Source: an uncultured Fulvivirga sp. (lineage in GTDB: Bacteria > Bacteroidota > Bacteroidia > Cytophagales > Cyclobacteriaceae). Taken from it: 64,000 nt of DNA. A program made the translations under genes and the position numbers. The first letter of the stretch is position 1, and each line of letters begins with the position of its first letter. Location: contig CANMSE010000004.1 of the NCBI GenBank assembly GCA_947500555.1, positions 599,222 to 663,221 on the forward strand. Direction: 5' to 3'. Under the pieces are notes generated by a model that was not told where the DNA came from, did no database searches, and worked only from the letters and a program-made list of their open reading frames with translations. Of the stretch, positions 53,797 to 62,231 are shown piece after piece.

Positions 53797-56163
53797 ATGA
53801 CTATAATTAAAAAGGCACTTTTCAGTGCCTTCTTCTTGTTTCTTGCCATCGTTACTTTTGGCCAGGAAAAATTCACGTTAAATGGGTACATCACTAATGC
53901 TGAAGATGGTGAAGCCTTGATTGGTGCTACAATCTATGTAGAAGAGCTGGGTATTGGTTCTGCTGCCAATGTTTACGGATTCTATTCTATAACCCTGCCG
54001 AAGGGAAATTACACGGTTCAAATAAGCTATGTTACTTTCAATACGCTAAAAGAAACAATAGAACTTAGCTCAAACCAACGACTAGATTTGGAGCTTCAAC
54101 CCGAGAGTACAACCCTTGAAGAAATTATTATAACTGATGAAGCTATAGATGACAATGTGGTGAACATTGAGATGAGCACAGAAAAGCTGGACATAAAAAC
54201 GATCGAAAAGATCCCAGCATTTTTAGGTGAGGTAGATGTTTTGAAAAGTATACAGCTTTTACCTGGAGTAAGTTCTGTTGGAGAAGGTTCATCGGGGTAT
54301 AATGTTCGTGGTGGTAGTGTCGGCCAAAACCTGGTTTTATTGGATGATGCACCGGTTTATAACTCTTCCCATCTATTTGGCTTCTTCTCTGTATTTAATC
54401 CTGATGCTGTTAAAGATGTCAAACTCATCAAAGGAGGTATTCCAGCCAATTATGGAGGGCGGTTGGCTTCTATTTTAGATGTAAGAATGAAAGAAGGTAA
54501 CACTAAAAAAACAACGCTTTCCGGTGGGGTGGGTACCGTTTTTAGTCGATTGGCTGTTCAGGGTCCAATAAAAAAAGATAAGGCCTCTTATTTTGTAGCG
54601 GGTCGTAGGTCATACATAGATATTCTTGCCAAACCTTTTACTGACGGAGCGACCTTGTTTTTCTATGACTTAACGACAAAAGTTAATTACAATATCAATG
54701 AAAAGAATAGACTCTATCTATCTGGTTACTTTGGACGTGATGTGTTCAAATTTGATGAACGTCAAGGGTTCAATTGGGGAAACACTACAGGAACGTTAAG
54801 ATGGAATCACCTGTTCAATGACAGGTTGTTCTCAAACTTTGCCTTTATAGTCAGTACATTTGACTACGGGTTTAGTTTCGGAGAAAATGACTTAGACCAA
54901 TTCGATTGGGACTCGAGAATTGTTACCTACACTTTCAAACCTTACTTCAACTACTTCCTCAATACTAATAACGAATTGTCAATTGGAGGTGAAGGTACGT
55001 ACTACAAGTTCAGACCTGCCGAAGCAATTGGTGTTTCTGATGGAGAAATTCGAGATATAAGCTTAGACAATAAACTTGCTTTTGAAAGTGCGGTATACAT
55101 TGATAATACCCAAAAAATAAGTGATAGGATCACTCTGCGTTACGGTTTGAGATATTCTAACTTTCAATATCTTGGAGAAGGCACCAGGTATGATTTTGTA
55201 AATAATAATCCGGGCGAAAGAAAGGAACTGGTCAATGCAGAACGTGTTGGAAGTGGTGAATCTATTGCTGACTATGGCAACATTGAACCCAGGGCCTCTA
55301 TTCGGTATAAAATTGGTACAGGATCTATCAAAGCTAGTTATACAAGAACTGCTCAATACATTCATTTAGTATCTAATACTGCAGCACCAACTCCTATCGA
55401 TCTTTGGACGCCTAGCACCAATAATGTCAAACCTCAGTTGGGTGATCAATATGCACTGGGTTATTTTAGAAATTTCGGGGGAGGTAACAATTTTGAGACC
55501 TCAATAGAAGGATACTATCGCGAAACTCAAAATCAAGTGGAGTATGTCAATGGAGCCGATATTTTTATTAATGAATTACTAGAAGGTGATCTGATCGGAG
55601 GAGATGGCCGTGCTTATGGTGTAGAACTAAGTGTAAAAAAGAATGCAGGAAAAATCAATGGTTGGTTGAGCTATACATTAGGTAGATCAGAGCTTCAAAC
55701 TGAAGGTATCAATAATAATGAGTGGTATCCAACAAGATTCGATCAAACTCATAATCTAAAGCTATTTGGAGAGTATTCATTCTCGGAGAAAACCTCTATA
55801 TCAGCCAACTTTACTTACGTTTCGGGGACACCAATTACAGCTCCAACTTCAAGATTTGTACAACAAGGTATAACCATTCCATTTGATTATTTTGATGAAC
55901 GAAATAACTATAGAATACCCGCAACGCATCGATTAGACATAGGTGTCAAATGGGTGCCGGGCAAACCAGGGAAGGCACGAAAGGTTAAAGACTACTTTGT
56001 CTTTTCAGTTTACAACATCTATGGTAATAAAAACCCATTCTCCGTTTTCTTTTCTCAAAAGGAAGGACGTGTTCTGCCGGGTAATCCGACCGAGACTGTC
56101 GCCAATCAATTTTCCATCATAGGTGCACCGGTACCTGCGATATCATATAATTTCACATTCTAG
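53797..56163 (+). CDS. TonB-dependent receptor, second of a tandem pair
   Basis: A 788-residue paralogue of the receptor at 50540, with the same order of domains: signal (1-22), regulatory-like domain (GYITNAEDGEALIGATIYVEELGIGSAANVYGFY), plug with IEKIPAFLGEVDVLKSIQLLPGV and SGYNVRGGSVGQNLVLLDDAPVY, and a barrel ending AISYNFTF. Similar lengths and colinear motifs show a duplication of the receptor/DUF4249 pair. Substrate unknown. A -33/-7-like pair (TTG 53761, TAGCTTTA 53785) just before the start suggests that it can also be transcribed from its own promoter. Confidence 0.94.
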   Translation: MTIIKKALFSAFFLFLAIVTFGQEKFTLNGYITNAEDGEALIGATIYVEELGIGSAANVYGFYSITLPKGNYTVQISYVTFNTLKETIELSSNQRLDLELQPESTTLEEIIITDEAIDDNVVNIEMSTEKLDIKTIEKIPAFLGEVDVLKSIQLLPGVSSVGEGSSGYNVRGGSVGQNLVLLDDAPVYNSSHLFGFFSVFNPDAVKDVKLIKGGIPANYGGRLASILDVRMKEGNTKKTTLSGGVGTVFSRLAVQGPIKKDKASYFVAGRRSYIDILAKPFTDGATLFFYDLTTKVNYNINEKNRLYLSGYFGRDVFKFDERQGFNWGNTTGTLRWNHLFNDRLFSNFAFIVSTFDYGFSFGENDLDQFDWDSRIVTYTFKPYFNYFLNTNNELSIGGEGTYYKFRPAEAIGVSDGEIRDISLDNKLAFESAVYIDNTQKISDRITLRYGLRYSNFQYLGEGTRYDFVNNNPGERKELVNAERVGSGESIADYGNIEPRASIRYKIGTGSIKASYTRTAQYIHLVSNTAAPTPIDLWTPSTNNVKPQLGDQYALGYFRNFGGGNNFETSIEGYYRETQNQVEYVNGADIFINELLEGDLIGGDGRAYGVELSVKKNAGKINGWLSYTLGRSELQTEGINNNEWYPTRFDQTHNLKLFGEYSFSEKTSISANFTYVSGTPITAPTSRFVQQGITIPFDYFDERNNYRIPATHRLDIGVKWVPGKPGKARKVKDYFVFSVYNIYGNKNPFSVFFSQKEGRVLPGNPTETVANQFSIIGAPVPAISYNFTF

Positions 56164-56165
56164 TC

Positions 56166-57065
56166 ATGAAGAAAACTCTCATTATATCGACCATGATCAT
56201 TTTTTCTTTTGCATGTGAAGAAGAAATTGATGTAACACTAAGAGAAGCTCCGCCAGCGTTTGTCGTAGATGCCTGGATTGATAATACAATGACTATGCAA
56301 ACCGTGCTGGTGACGAGGACTCAAGCATATTTCGATAGCAGTACACCTCCACCTGTTAGCGGGGCCACTGTTACCGTAACGGACAGTAATGGAGATACCA
56401 TCAATTTTGATGAGACAGAACCTGGTGTGTATAGCTGGAACCCCGAAGGAGGAAGTGTAGCAATTGAAACAATAGGTACAACTTATGATTTGAGAGTAGA
56501 AGTAGAGGGTGAAACATTTATTGCCAGCTCTCAATTAAATAGAGTTCCTGTTATTGATTCGATTAAATTCACTTTTAAAGAAGAACAGAATCAATTTCAA
56601 CCAGAAGGTTTTTATGGTGAGTTTTTGGCTACTGATCCTGTTGGACCTGGTGATACTTACTGGATCAAAGCATATAAAAATGGTGAATTACAAAATAACC
56701 CGTTCGATTTAAATGTGGCATTTGATGCTGGTTTCAATGAAGGAGGGAACATTGATGGAGTCGTATTTATACAACCTATTCAGGATGCAGTAACTCCTTT
56801 GAATGAAGATTTGGATGAAATAGTACCTTTTGTTCCAGGAGATTCTTTGTATGTAGAAATTCATTCCATTACCAATGAGGCGTTTGATTTCTTGCAACAA
56901 GTTATTATTCAAACTCAAAGAGATGGTGGTTTCGATGAGATATTTGCCGAACCCTTGGAGAATGTCAGCTCCAATATTATTAATACCAATCCTGATTCTG
57001 AAACTAAAGTCGTTGGCTTTTTCAATGTTGCAGCTATAGAGGGTAGAGGTAGACGTTTGGAGTAG
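56166..57065 (+). CDS. DUF4249 lipoprotein, partner of the second TonB receptor
   Basis: A 299-residue lipoprotein (MIIFSFAC, cysteine 17, then EEEID). Like the 52900 protein it follows DUF4249: APPAFVVDAWIDNTMTMQTVLVTRTQAYF, GATVTVTDSNGDTINFDE and TYDLRVEVEGETFIASSQLNRVPVIDSIKF. It is longer, with an extra region near 180-230. It begins two bases after the receptor stop. Sequence has diverged strongly from its paralogue outside these motifs, which suggests different ligands. Confidence 0.88.
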   Translation: MKKTLIISTMIIFSFACEEEIDVTLREAPPAFVVDAWIDNTMTMQTVLVTRTQAYFDSSTPPPVSGATVTVTDSNGDTINFDETEPGVYSWNPEGGSVAIETIGTTYDLRVEVEGETFIASSQLNRVPVIDSIKFTFKEEQNQFQPEGFYGEFLATDPVGPGDTYWIKAYKNGELQNNPFDLNVAFDAGFNEGGNIDGVVFIQPIQDAVTPLNEDLDEIVPFVPGDSLYVEIHSITNEAFDFLQQVIIQTQRDGGFDEIFAEPLENVSSNIINTNPDSETKVVGFFNVAAIEGRGRRLE

Positions 57066-57076
57066 TATTTCAATAT

Positions 57077-57106
57077 TTTGGTTAAATTCGGTACAGTTTA
57101 ACCAAA
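57077..57106. promoter_or_regulatory. Perfect 10-bp inverted repeat just upstream of the M49-like gene
   Basis: TTTGGTTAAA (57077-57086) and TTTAACCAAA (57097-57106) are separated by ten bases. The element begins 11 bases after the DUF4249 stop and ends ten bases before the ATG at 57117. There is no T-run after it, so an operator or a leader hairpin over the ribosome-binding region is more likely than a terminator. Confidence 0.6.
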
Positions 57107-57116
57107 CCGCAAATAG

Positions 57117-58757
57117 ATGTTTTCAAAATATTTTAATGCCATTGTATGTGCCTTAGTGCTTTTTGCCTGTCAACCAGCAGAGAAGCAAGAGGCTGCTGAA
57201 GAGACTCCAATAAGTAAATACGAAGAACTTAATTCCAAGTATACTTCTGTAAAACTGACAGCCGATTTGTCTCAATTGTCCGAGAAACAAAAGGAAATGA
57301 TTCCATTGCTAATAGAAGCAGCTCAGATAATGGACGAGTTGTTTGCTTACGAGGCTTATGGAAAAAAGGATTCCCTCTTAGCGGCTATTACAGATGCAGA
57401 TGCCAAGAAATTCATAGAAATTAATTACGGTCCATGGGATCGCCTTGATGGTAATAAACCTTTTATTGATGGAGTTGGAACTAAACCGGAAGGTGCCAAT
57501 TTCTATCCGATTGATATGACCAAAGAAGAGTTTGAAAATGCTGAACTCGAAGGTAAAAGCTCATTGTACACTTTCTTAAGAAGAGATGATGCAGGTCAAT
57601 TAATGGCAATTCCATACAGAGAGATGTTCACTGAGCAAATTACTAAAGCGGCTGACTTATTGAAGAAAGCTTCAGGGTTAGCTGAGAATGAGCAATTGAA
57701 AAATTATTTAGAGCTCCGAGCAGAAGCCCTTCTTACCGATGAGTACTATGACAGTGACATTGCCTGGATGGATATGAAAACCAATCAGATAGATCTTATA
57801 GTAGGTCCAATAGAAACTTATGAGGATCAACTATTTGGGTATAAAGCAGCTCATGAAGCATATGTCTTAATCAAGGATATGTCATGGAGTGAGCGTCTAT
57901 CAAAATATGCTGAGCTGTTACCAGAGCTTCAGAAGGGATTGCCTGTTGCGGATGAATATAAGGTCGAAACTCCCGGAACAGACTCGCAATTGGCGGCCTT
58001 TGATGTAATTTATTATGCTGGTGATTGTAATTCAGGAAGTAAAACCATAGCCGTTAACCTCCCTAATGATGAAGAAGTGCAATTGAAAAAAGGTACGAGG
58101 AGATCACAACTTAAAAATGCTATGAAAGCAAAGTTTGATAAGATTCTAATGCCCATTGCTGATATGTTGATTGACCCATCTCAAAAAGATAAAATTACTT
58201 TTGATGCGTTCTTTGCGAACACTATGTTTCATGAGGTGGCACATGGGCTGGGAATTAAAAATACCATTAATGGTAAAGGAACTGTTAGAGAAGCACTCAA
58301 AGAAAACGCTTCTGCATTAGAAGAAGGCAAAGCTGACATCTTAGGGCTTTACATGATTACTAAACTGCATGAACAGGGAGAAATTGAAGGAGATTTGAAT
58401 AATTACTATACGACTTTTATGACTAGTATTTTCAGGTCAGTAAGATTTGGAGCTTCAAGTGCTCATGGTAAAGCGAATATGATTCGTTTCAATTTCTTTA
58501 AAGAAATGGGAGCTTTCTCAAAAAATGAAGCAGGATACTATGTGATTGATTATGATAAAATGTCCGAAGCTATGGATGCGCTGTCAGAAAAGATATTGAC
58601 CCTTCAGGGAAATGGCGATTATGATGGTGTATCAGAATTGGTAGCAGATAAAGCCGTAGTAGGTGAAGAACTCAAAGCTGACTTATCTAAGCTGTCAACA
58701 GCGGGAATACCAGTGGATATCGTTTTTGAACAAGGGGTAGATGTACTTGGATTGTAG
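57117..58757 (+). CDS. M49 (dipeptidyl peptidase III-like) metallopeptidase lipoprotein
   Basis: A 546-residue lipoprotein (LVLFAC, cysteine 18). The zinc site is HEVAHG near residue 372 with EEGKADILGLYM near 401, an arrangement found in bacterial proteins of the M49 dipeptidyl peptidase III family. Classical M49 enzymes have HExxxH; here the spacing is HExxH, as in several bacterial relatives. It would release dipeptides from oligopeptides in the periplasm or on the cell surface. Located just after two TonB/DUF4249 pairs, it may process what they import. Confidence 0.85.
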   Translation: MFSKYFNAIVCALVLFACQPAEKQEAAEETPISKYEELNSKYTSVKLTADLSQLSEKQKEMIPLLIEAAQIMDELFAYEAYGKKDSLLAAITDADAKKFIEINYGPWDRLDGNKPFIDGVGTKPEGANFYPIDMTKEEFENAELEGKSSLYTFLRRDDAGQLMAIPYREMFTEQITKAADLLKKASGLAENEQLKNYLELRAEALLTDEYYDSDIAWMDMKTNQIDLIVGPIETYEDQLFGYKAAHEAYVLIKDMSWSERLSKYAELLPELQKGLPVADEYKVETPGTDSQLAAFDVIYYAGDCNSGSKTIAVNLPNDEEVQLKKGTRRSQLKNAMKAKFDKILMPIADMLIDPSQKDKITFDAFFANTMFHEVAHGLGIKNTINGKGTVREALKENASALEEGKADILGLYMITKLHEQGEIEGDLNNYYTTFMTSIFRSVRFGASSAHGKANMIRFNFFKEMGAFSKNEAGYYVIDYDKMSEAMDALSEKILTLQGNGDYDGVSELVADKAVVGEELKADLSKLSTAGIPVDIVFEQGVDVLGL

Positions 58758-58781
58758 TATTATCTGGAAAAGATATAAAAT

Positions 58782-58813
58782 AAAAGAGGCTATTCAATTG
58801 AATAGCCTCTTTT
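58782..58813. terminator. Bidirectional terminator, perfect 32-base palindrome
   Basis: The arm AAAAGAGGCTATTCAA is followed at once by its exact complement, TTGAATAGCCTCTTTT. Read either way it gives a GC-containing stem flanked by A and T runs. It serves the M49-like gene and the convergent 42-residue gene. Confidence 0.92.
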
Positions 58814-58831
58814 ATAAATAGTATTTTCTAA

Positions 58832-58960
58832 TTAATCCTCTTTAGGATTTTCTTTGTCTGTTTTCATCTGATCAAGTTTTCCTGCAGCCGCAGCAAAACC
58901 AATAATACATGCAACTATTGTTATAAAAAGACTTGCACCATCACCAATATACTGTTCCAT
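58832..58960 (-). CDS. 42-residue single-pass membrane protein
   Basis: A short gene: ATG at 58960, TAA at 58832-58834. The product has a hydrophobic segment SLFITIVACIIGFAAAA (about 10-26) followed by a charged tail GKLDQMKTDKENPKED. A -7-like TAAATTTG lies at 58991-58984, 24 bases before the ATG, and the gene ends 18 bases before a strong bidirectional terminator. These flanking signals support a real gene. No family is recognised; roles of such small membrane proteins include binding larger membrane complexes. Confidence 0.6.
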   Translation of the reverse strand: MEQYIGDGASLFITIVACIIGFAAAAGKLDQMKTDKENPKED

Positions 58961-58983
58961 AATATCTTGTTTTAAAATCAGTT

Positions 58984-58991
58984 CAAATTTA
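58984..58991 (-). promoter_or_regulatory. Candidate -7 box of the 42-residue membrane protein gene
   Basis: TAAATTTG on the minus strand fits TAnnTTTG and lies 24 bases before the ATG at 58960. Confidence 0.35.
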
Positions 58992-59020
58992 TAATAATAA
59001 GACAGAAAACGAAATAACCT

Positions 59021-60181
59021 TTAAGAAGAAATTGCGGCTCTTTCTTTTCTAACTCTGTAAGCAATAAAACCAACAGCTAATAGTACTATGCTACCCATAA
59101 CAGCTAAAATCACAATGATGCGACTATTCTCTAGTTGCAAACTTTGGATTTGCTGGTCCTGTTTCAATGAATTTAATTCTTTTTCCTTCTCCTGAAGCTC
59201 TACCGCTACTTCCATTTGAGCCATCAACCGACTACTTTCTTCATTGAAAACAAAGTCTTTAGCTTCGTCATAAGAAACCCTGTTTTCATATGCCTTCTTA
59301 TAATCTCCTTGTTCCATATAAACGCGAGAAAGGTTTTTGTAAATCACACGCATTATTGGATAAGCACTCATAGAAGAAGCGAGTTCTAAGGCCTCATTTA
59401 AGTGGTCAATAGCATTTTTATAGTCTTTCATTTCCATGTAAGCTGATCCTACATTAGAAAGCGCATGCGCCTGACCTAGCACATCCTTACGTTCTTTTTC
59501 AATAGCTAAAGCACGATTGTAATAAAGCAATGCATTAGAATAATCTCTTCGATAATAATAGACATTACCTACATTGTTCAGCGGGTTTGAAGCTTCGTTA
59601 GAGTAATCACCAATTTCTGAAAGAGACATGGCTTCTGAATAATAATCTAAAGCCAGGTCTTCGCGGCCCATTTCCATGTAAGCATTACCAATGTTATTAA
59701 TCGCGTCTATCAGTTTGCCATTGGCATTTTCAGATTTGAAAATCTCGTAAGATTCAATAAAATAGATCAAGGCTTTATCATAAGTCTTTTTTAAAGAATA
59801 GACTGTACCAATATTATTCAAAGTGGCAGCTTTAGCTACCTGATCATCTATTTCAGTGCTAATTCGCAGTGATTCGATATAGTACTCTAAGGCTTCTTCA
59901 TACACCCCTTGATTTTTATAAATAACACCAATATTATTAAGTGCATTGGCTCTGCCGGCAGGGTATTCTATTTCATTTGCCAGTTCTAATGCTGTTATTG
60001 AGTGTTCCAACGCCTTTGTTGGATCTAATCGGTTATATACGATGTAAAGCTTATTCAAAACGTCAACTCGATTCTTACCTTCGGCAGTTTCGAGTGCTGT
60101 TTCCAGGCTGTCGAGATTTTGAAACGCAAATGAACTTGTCGCCAAACAAAATAGAACAAGAAATAAAGTATGTCTTTTCAT
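59021..60181 (-). CDS. TPR sensor-like membrane protein without an output domain
   Basis: The start at 60181 gives 386 residues with signal peptide MKRHTLFLVLFCLATSSFAF; the longer frame to 60214 is not exported. About seven TPR repeats of the Bacteroidota sensor type follow (for example DVLGQAHALSNVGSAYMEMKDYKNAIDHLNEALELA), then a coiled coil and one membrane helix near 357-376. The protein ends 11 residues later. Close relatives continue into a histidine kinase or LuxR domain, as the 40053 gene does, but here no frame continues beyond the stop. A -7 box lies at 60210-60203. Confidence 0.88.
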   Translation of the reverse strand: MKRHTLFLVLFCLATSSFAFQNLDSLETALETAEGKNRVDVLNKLYIVYNRLDPTKALEHSITALELANEIEYPAGRANALNNIGVIYKNQGVYEEALEYYIESLRISTEIDDQVAKAATLNNIGTVYSLKKTYDKALIYFIESYEIFKSENANGKLIDAINNIGNAYMEMGREDLALDYYSEAMSLSEIGDYSNEASNPLNNVGNVYYYRRDYSNALLYYNRALAIEKERKDVLGQAHALSNVGSAYMEMKDYKNAIDHLNEALELASSMSAYPIMRVIYKNLSRVYMEQGDYKKAYENRVSYDEAKDFVFNEESSRLMAQMEVAVELQEKEKELNSLKQDQQIQSLQLENSRIIVILAVMGSIVLLAVGFIAYRVRKERAAISS

Positions 60182-60202
60182 TGATTTAACATCATTCTCA
60201 CC

Positions 60203-60210
60203 CAAAGTTA
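60203..60210 (-). promoter_or_regulatory. Candidate -7 box of the TPR protein gene
   Basis: TAACTTTG on the minus strand lies 22 bases before the ATG at 60181. It is identical to the box proposed for the uvrD-type gene. Confidence 0.4.
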
Positions 60211-60291
60211 ACATATATACCGAAAGTATAAGTGCTCACCAATAAATTGTATAACATTCACTTAGTATGTATTTTAACCAAAAATTATTTT

Positions 60292-60804
60292 ATGAAATAC
60301 ATAGTCACTTTAGTTCTATTAATAAATGGGTATTTTATTCATGCTCAGCAGTCAATAAGTACTGTGATTTTGGTGAGGCATGCAGAAAAAGCCTTTGACG
60401 AGGCAGGAAATCCTGATTTAACTGAAGCTGGGATGGAACGGGCAAAAGAATTGGTGAGGGTCTTAGAAAACGAAGCAATTGATGGAATTTACACTACTCC
60501 ATTTAATAGAACCAGACAAACTATTGAACCTTTAGCGAAGTCTAAACAGTTGGAGGTAATGGAGTATAATCCATTTAAAATGGAGGAAGTCATGGAAGTA
60601 ATTAAGAATGCTGATGGAAAAACTCTCGTTTTTTCAGGCCACTCCAATACTGTACCTGTTATGATCAACCAAATTACAGGAGGTGAGATGCCTATGATTG
60701 ATGAATCTGTTTACGATAACCTTTTCATTATAAGTTTCACAGAATTCGGTAAAGGAAAAGTGACTCATTTGAAATTTGGAGCGTCTTCTGCAAAAGAAGA
60801 GTAA
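60292..60804 (+). CDS. Exported histidine phosphatase (SixA/PGM-like)
   Basis: The ATG at 60292 gives 170 residues with signal peptide MKYIVTLVLLINGYFIHAQ; 20 codons upstream to 60232 are not signal-like. The catalytic motif is ILVRHAEKAF near 27, the second histidine is in SGHSNTVP near 122 and YTTPFNRTRQT near 70 completes the histidine-phosphatase site. It removes phosphate from an unknown substrate in the periplasm. It is the first of three plus-strand genes separated by short gaps (DUF2256, aldo/keto reductase). Confidence 0.88.
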   Translation: MKYIVTLVLLINGYFIHAQQSISTVILVRHAEKAFDEAGNPDLTEAGMERAKELVRVLENEAIDGIYTTPFNRTRQTIEPLAKSKQLEVMEYNPFKMEEVMEVIKNADGKTLVFSGHSNTVPVMINQITGGEMPMIDESVYDNLFIISFTEFGKGKVTHLKFGASSAKEE

Positions 60805-60836
60805 CAACAGATCAAGGGCATTGTCAATGATTAACA

Positions 60837-60974
60837 ATGCATAAAAAAGAACATCTTCTTACTAAAGTATGTCCTGTATGCCAACGACCTTTTGCCTGGA
60901 GGAAGAAATGGGAGAAGAATTGGGATATGGTGAAATACTGTAGCGAACGATGTAGAAGAAATAATTCAAGGTAA
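60837..60974 (+). CDS. DUF2256 zinc-ribbon-like small protein
   Basis: A 45-residue gene: ATG 60837, TAA 60972-60974. The sequence has C-P-V-C near 12-15, then FAWRKKWEKNWDMVKYCSERCRR, which is the DUF2256 pattern with four zinc cysteines and invariant tryptophans. Function is unknown; the family is often encoded next to photolyase or cryptochrome genes elsewhere, none of which is here. It starts 32 bases after the phosphatase and ends six bases before the reductase, so it is probably translated from the same mRNA. Confidence 0.88.
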   Translation: MHKKEHLLTKVCPVCQRPFAWRKKWEKNWDMVKYCSERCRRNNSR

Positions 60975-60980
60975 CATATT

Positions 60981-61976
60981 ATGGAATATAAGAGATTAGG
61001 AAAATCAGGGCTGCAGGTAAGCAGACTATCATTTGGGTCATGGCTCACCTTTGGTAAACAGATAGGGGATACTACGGCTGAAGATCTCATGAAGACCGCT
61101 TATGATGGTGGTATTAACTTCTTCGATAATGCGGAAGCTTATGCTGGAGGAAAATCTGAAGAAGTGATGGGCGAGGTGCTTCAAAAGATGGGTTGGGCAC
61201 GTGATAGCTATATTGTCTCCAGTAAAGTCTTTTTCGGTGCCGATGGTGGTACAGGAGAACTTGCACCTACACAAAAAGGACTAAATAGAAAACATGTAGT
61301 AGAGGCTTGCCATCAGGCATTGAAACGCTTGAAGGTAGATTACCTGGATTTGTACTTCTGTCATAGACCGGATAAAGAAACACCAATAGAAGAAACAGTT
61401 TGGGCGATGCACAATTTGATCCAACAGGGTAAAGTACTTTACTGGGGAACATCGGAGTGGAGTGCTCAGGAAATCATGGAAGCACATATGGTCGCAAGGC
61501 AGTATAACCTTATTGGTCCTACCATGGAACAACCTCAATACAATATGCTTGTCCGCGATAAGGTAGAAGTGGAATACAGACAGATATATAAGACAGTTGG
61601 GTTGGGGACAACTATATGGTCACCACTGGCCTCCGGAATATTGACGGGAAAATACAATGACGGTTTCCCTGAAGATACCAGATTAGGTATTGAAGGGATG
61701 GAATGGCTTAAAGATCGTCTGCTGGCTGAAGAGAATTTAAAGAAGGTAAAAAGCTTAACTGAATTTTCTAAAGAATTGGGAGTGAGTATGCCATTGCTTG
61801 CGTTGGCCTGGTGCTTGAAAAATGACAATGTAAGTACGGTAATCCTGGGAGCTTCTAAGACTAGCCAGCTAGAGGAAAACCTGACAGTCTTTGACAAAAT
61901 ACCATTACTAACTGATGAGTTAATGGAAAAAATAGAGGCTATTCTGGATAACACTCCGATACGCCCTGCTTTCTAG
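60981..61976 (+). CDS. Aldo/keto reductase, potassium-channel beta-subunit type
   Basis: A 331-residue NADPH-dependent aldo/keto reductase of the AKR6/KCAB-like group. The catalytic tetrad is visible: D in FFDNAEAY near 51, Y56, K near 86 (VSSKVFFG) and H near 130 (YFCHRPD). The cofactor segment VILGASKTSQLEENL lies near 292. It reduces aldehydes or ketones; the substrate is unknown. It is cytoplasmic, full length and shares its transcript with DUF2256. Confidence 0.94.
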   Translation: MEYKRLGKSGLQVSRLSFGSWLTFGKQIGDTTAEDLMKTAYDGGINFFDNAEAYAGGKSEEVMGEVLQKMGWARDSYIVSSKVFFGADGGTGELAPTQKGLNRKHVVEACHQALKRLKVDYLDLYFCHRPDKETPIEETVWAMHNLIQQGKVLYWGTSEWSAQEIMEAHMVARQYNLIGPTMEQPQYNMLVRDKVEVEYRQIYKTVGLGTTIWSPLASGILTGKYNDGFPEDTRLGIEGMEWLKDRLLAEENLKKVKSLTEFSKELGVSMPLLALAWCLKNDNVSTVILGASKTSQLEENLTVFDKIPLLTDELMEKIEAILDNTPIRPAF

Positions 61977-62153
61977 CTGCAAAAGTCAGATCTTCAGTCG
62001 AAGCCTTAAGCCAGAAAATAAAGCGTTAAACTATGTAAAAGGCTTTGTTTTTCGATACCTCATACTGATAACCAGAAGTAATTCTACTTTTTAATGTGTG
62101 CTATTCTCCAGATGCTGGGAAATAGCAATTGCGATCTAATGAGATTATCTAGT

Positions 62154-62193
62154 AAAATAATTAATCAATGTTTAAACATTGATTAATTATTTT
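62154..62193. promoter_or_regulatory. Perfect 40-base palindrome upstream of the NTF2-like gene
   Basis: Twenty bases (62154-62173) are followed directly by their exact reverse complement (62174-62193); the half-site contains TTAATCAATGTTT. It ends 38 bases before the ATG at 62232 and overlaps a near-miss -7 box (TATTTTCG at 62189-62196). It is too AT-rich for a usual terminator and lies where a dimeric repressor would block polymerase. Confidence 0.6.
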
Positions 62194-62231
62194 CGTTACT
62201 TAGCTTATCAACAATTAAACAAAGAGAAGCT

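Noticed and set aside
55063..55365. 100-codon frame antisense to the second TonB receptor gene
   Set aside because: It is an open frame by chance in a long coding gene, and no start signal or homology is evident.
61535..61954. 139-codon frame antisense to the aldo/keto reductase gene
   Set aside because: The reductase tetrad and cofactor motif prove the plus strand is coding; the antisense product is serine-rich with no recognisable feature.
62154..62193. The 40-base palindrome as an intrinsic terminator of the aldo/keto reductase gene
   Set aside because: The stem is almost all A and T, lies 178 bases after the stop and has no separate T-run; a regulatory or structural role fits better.
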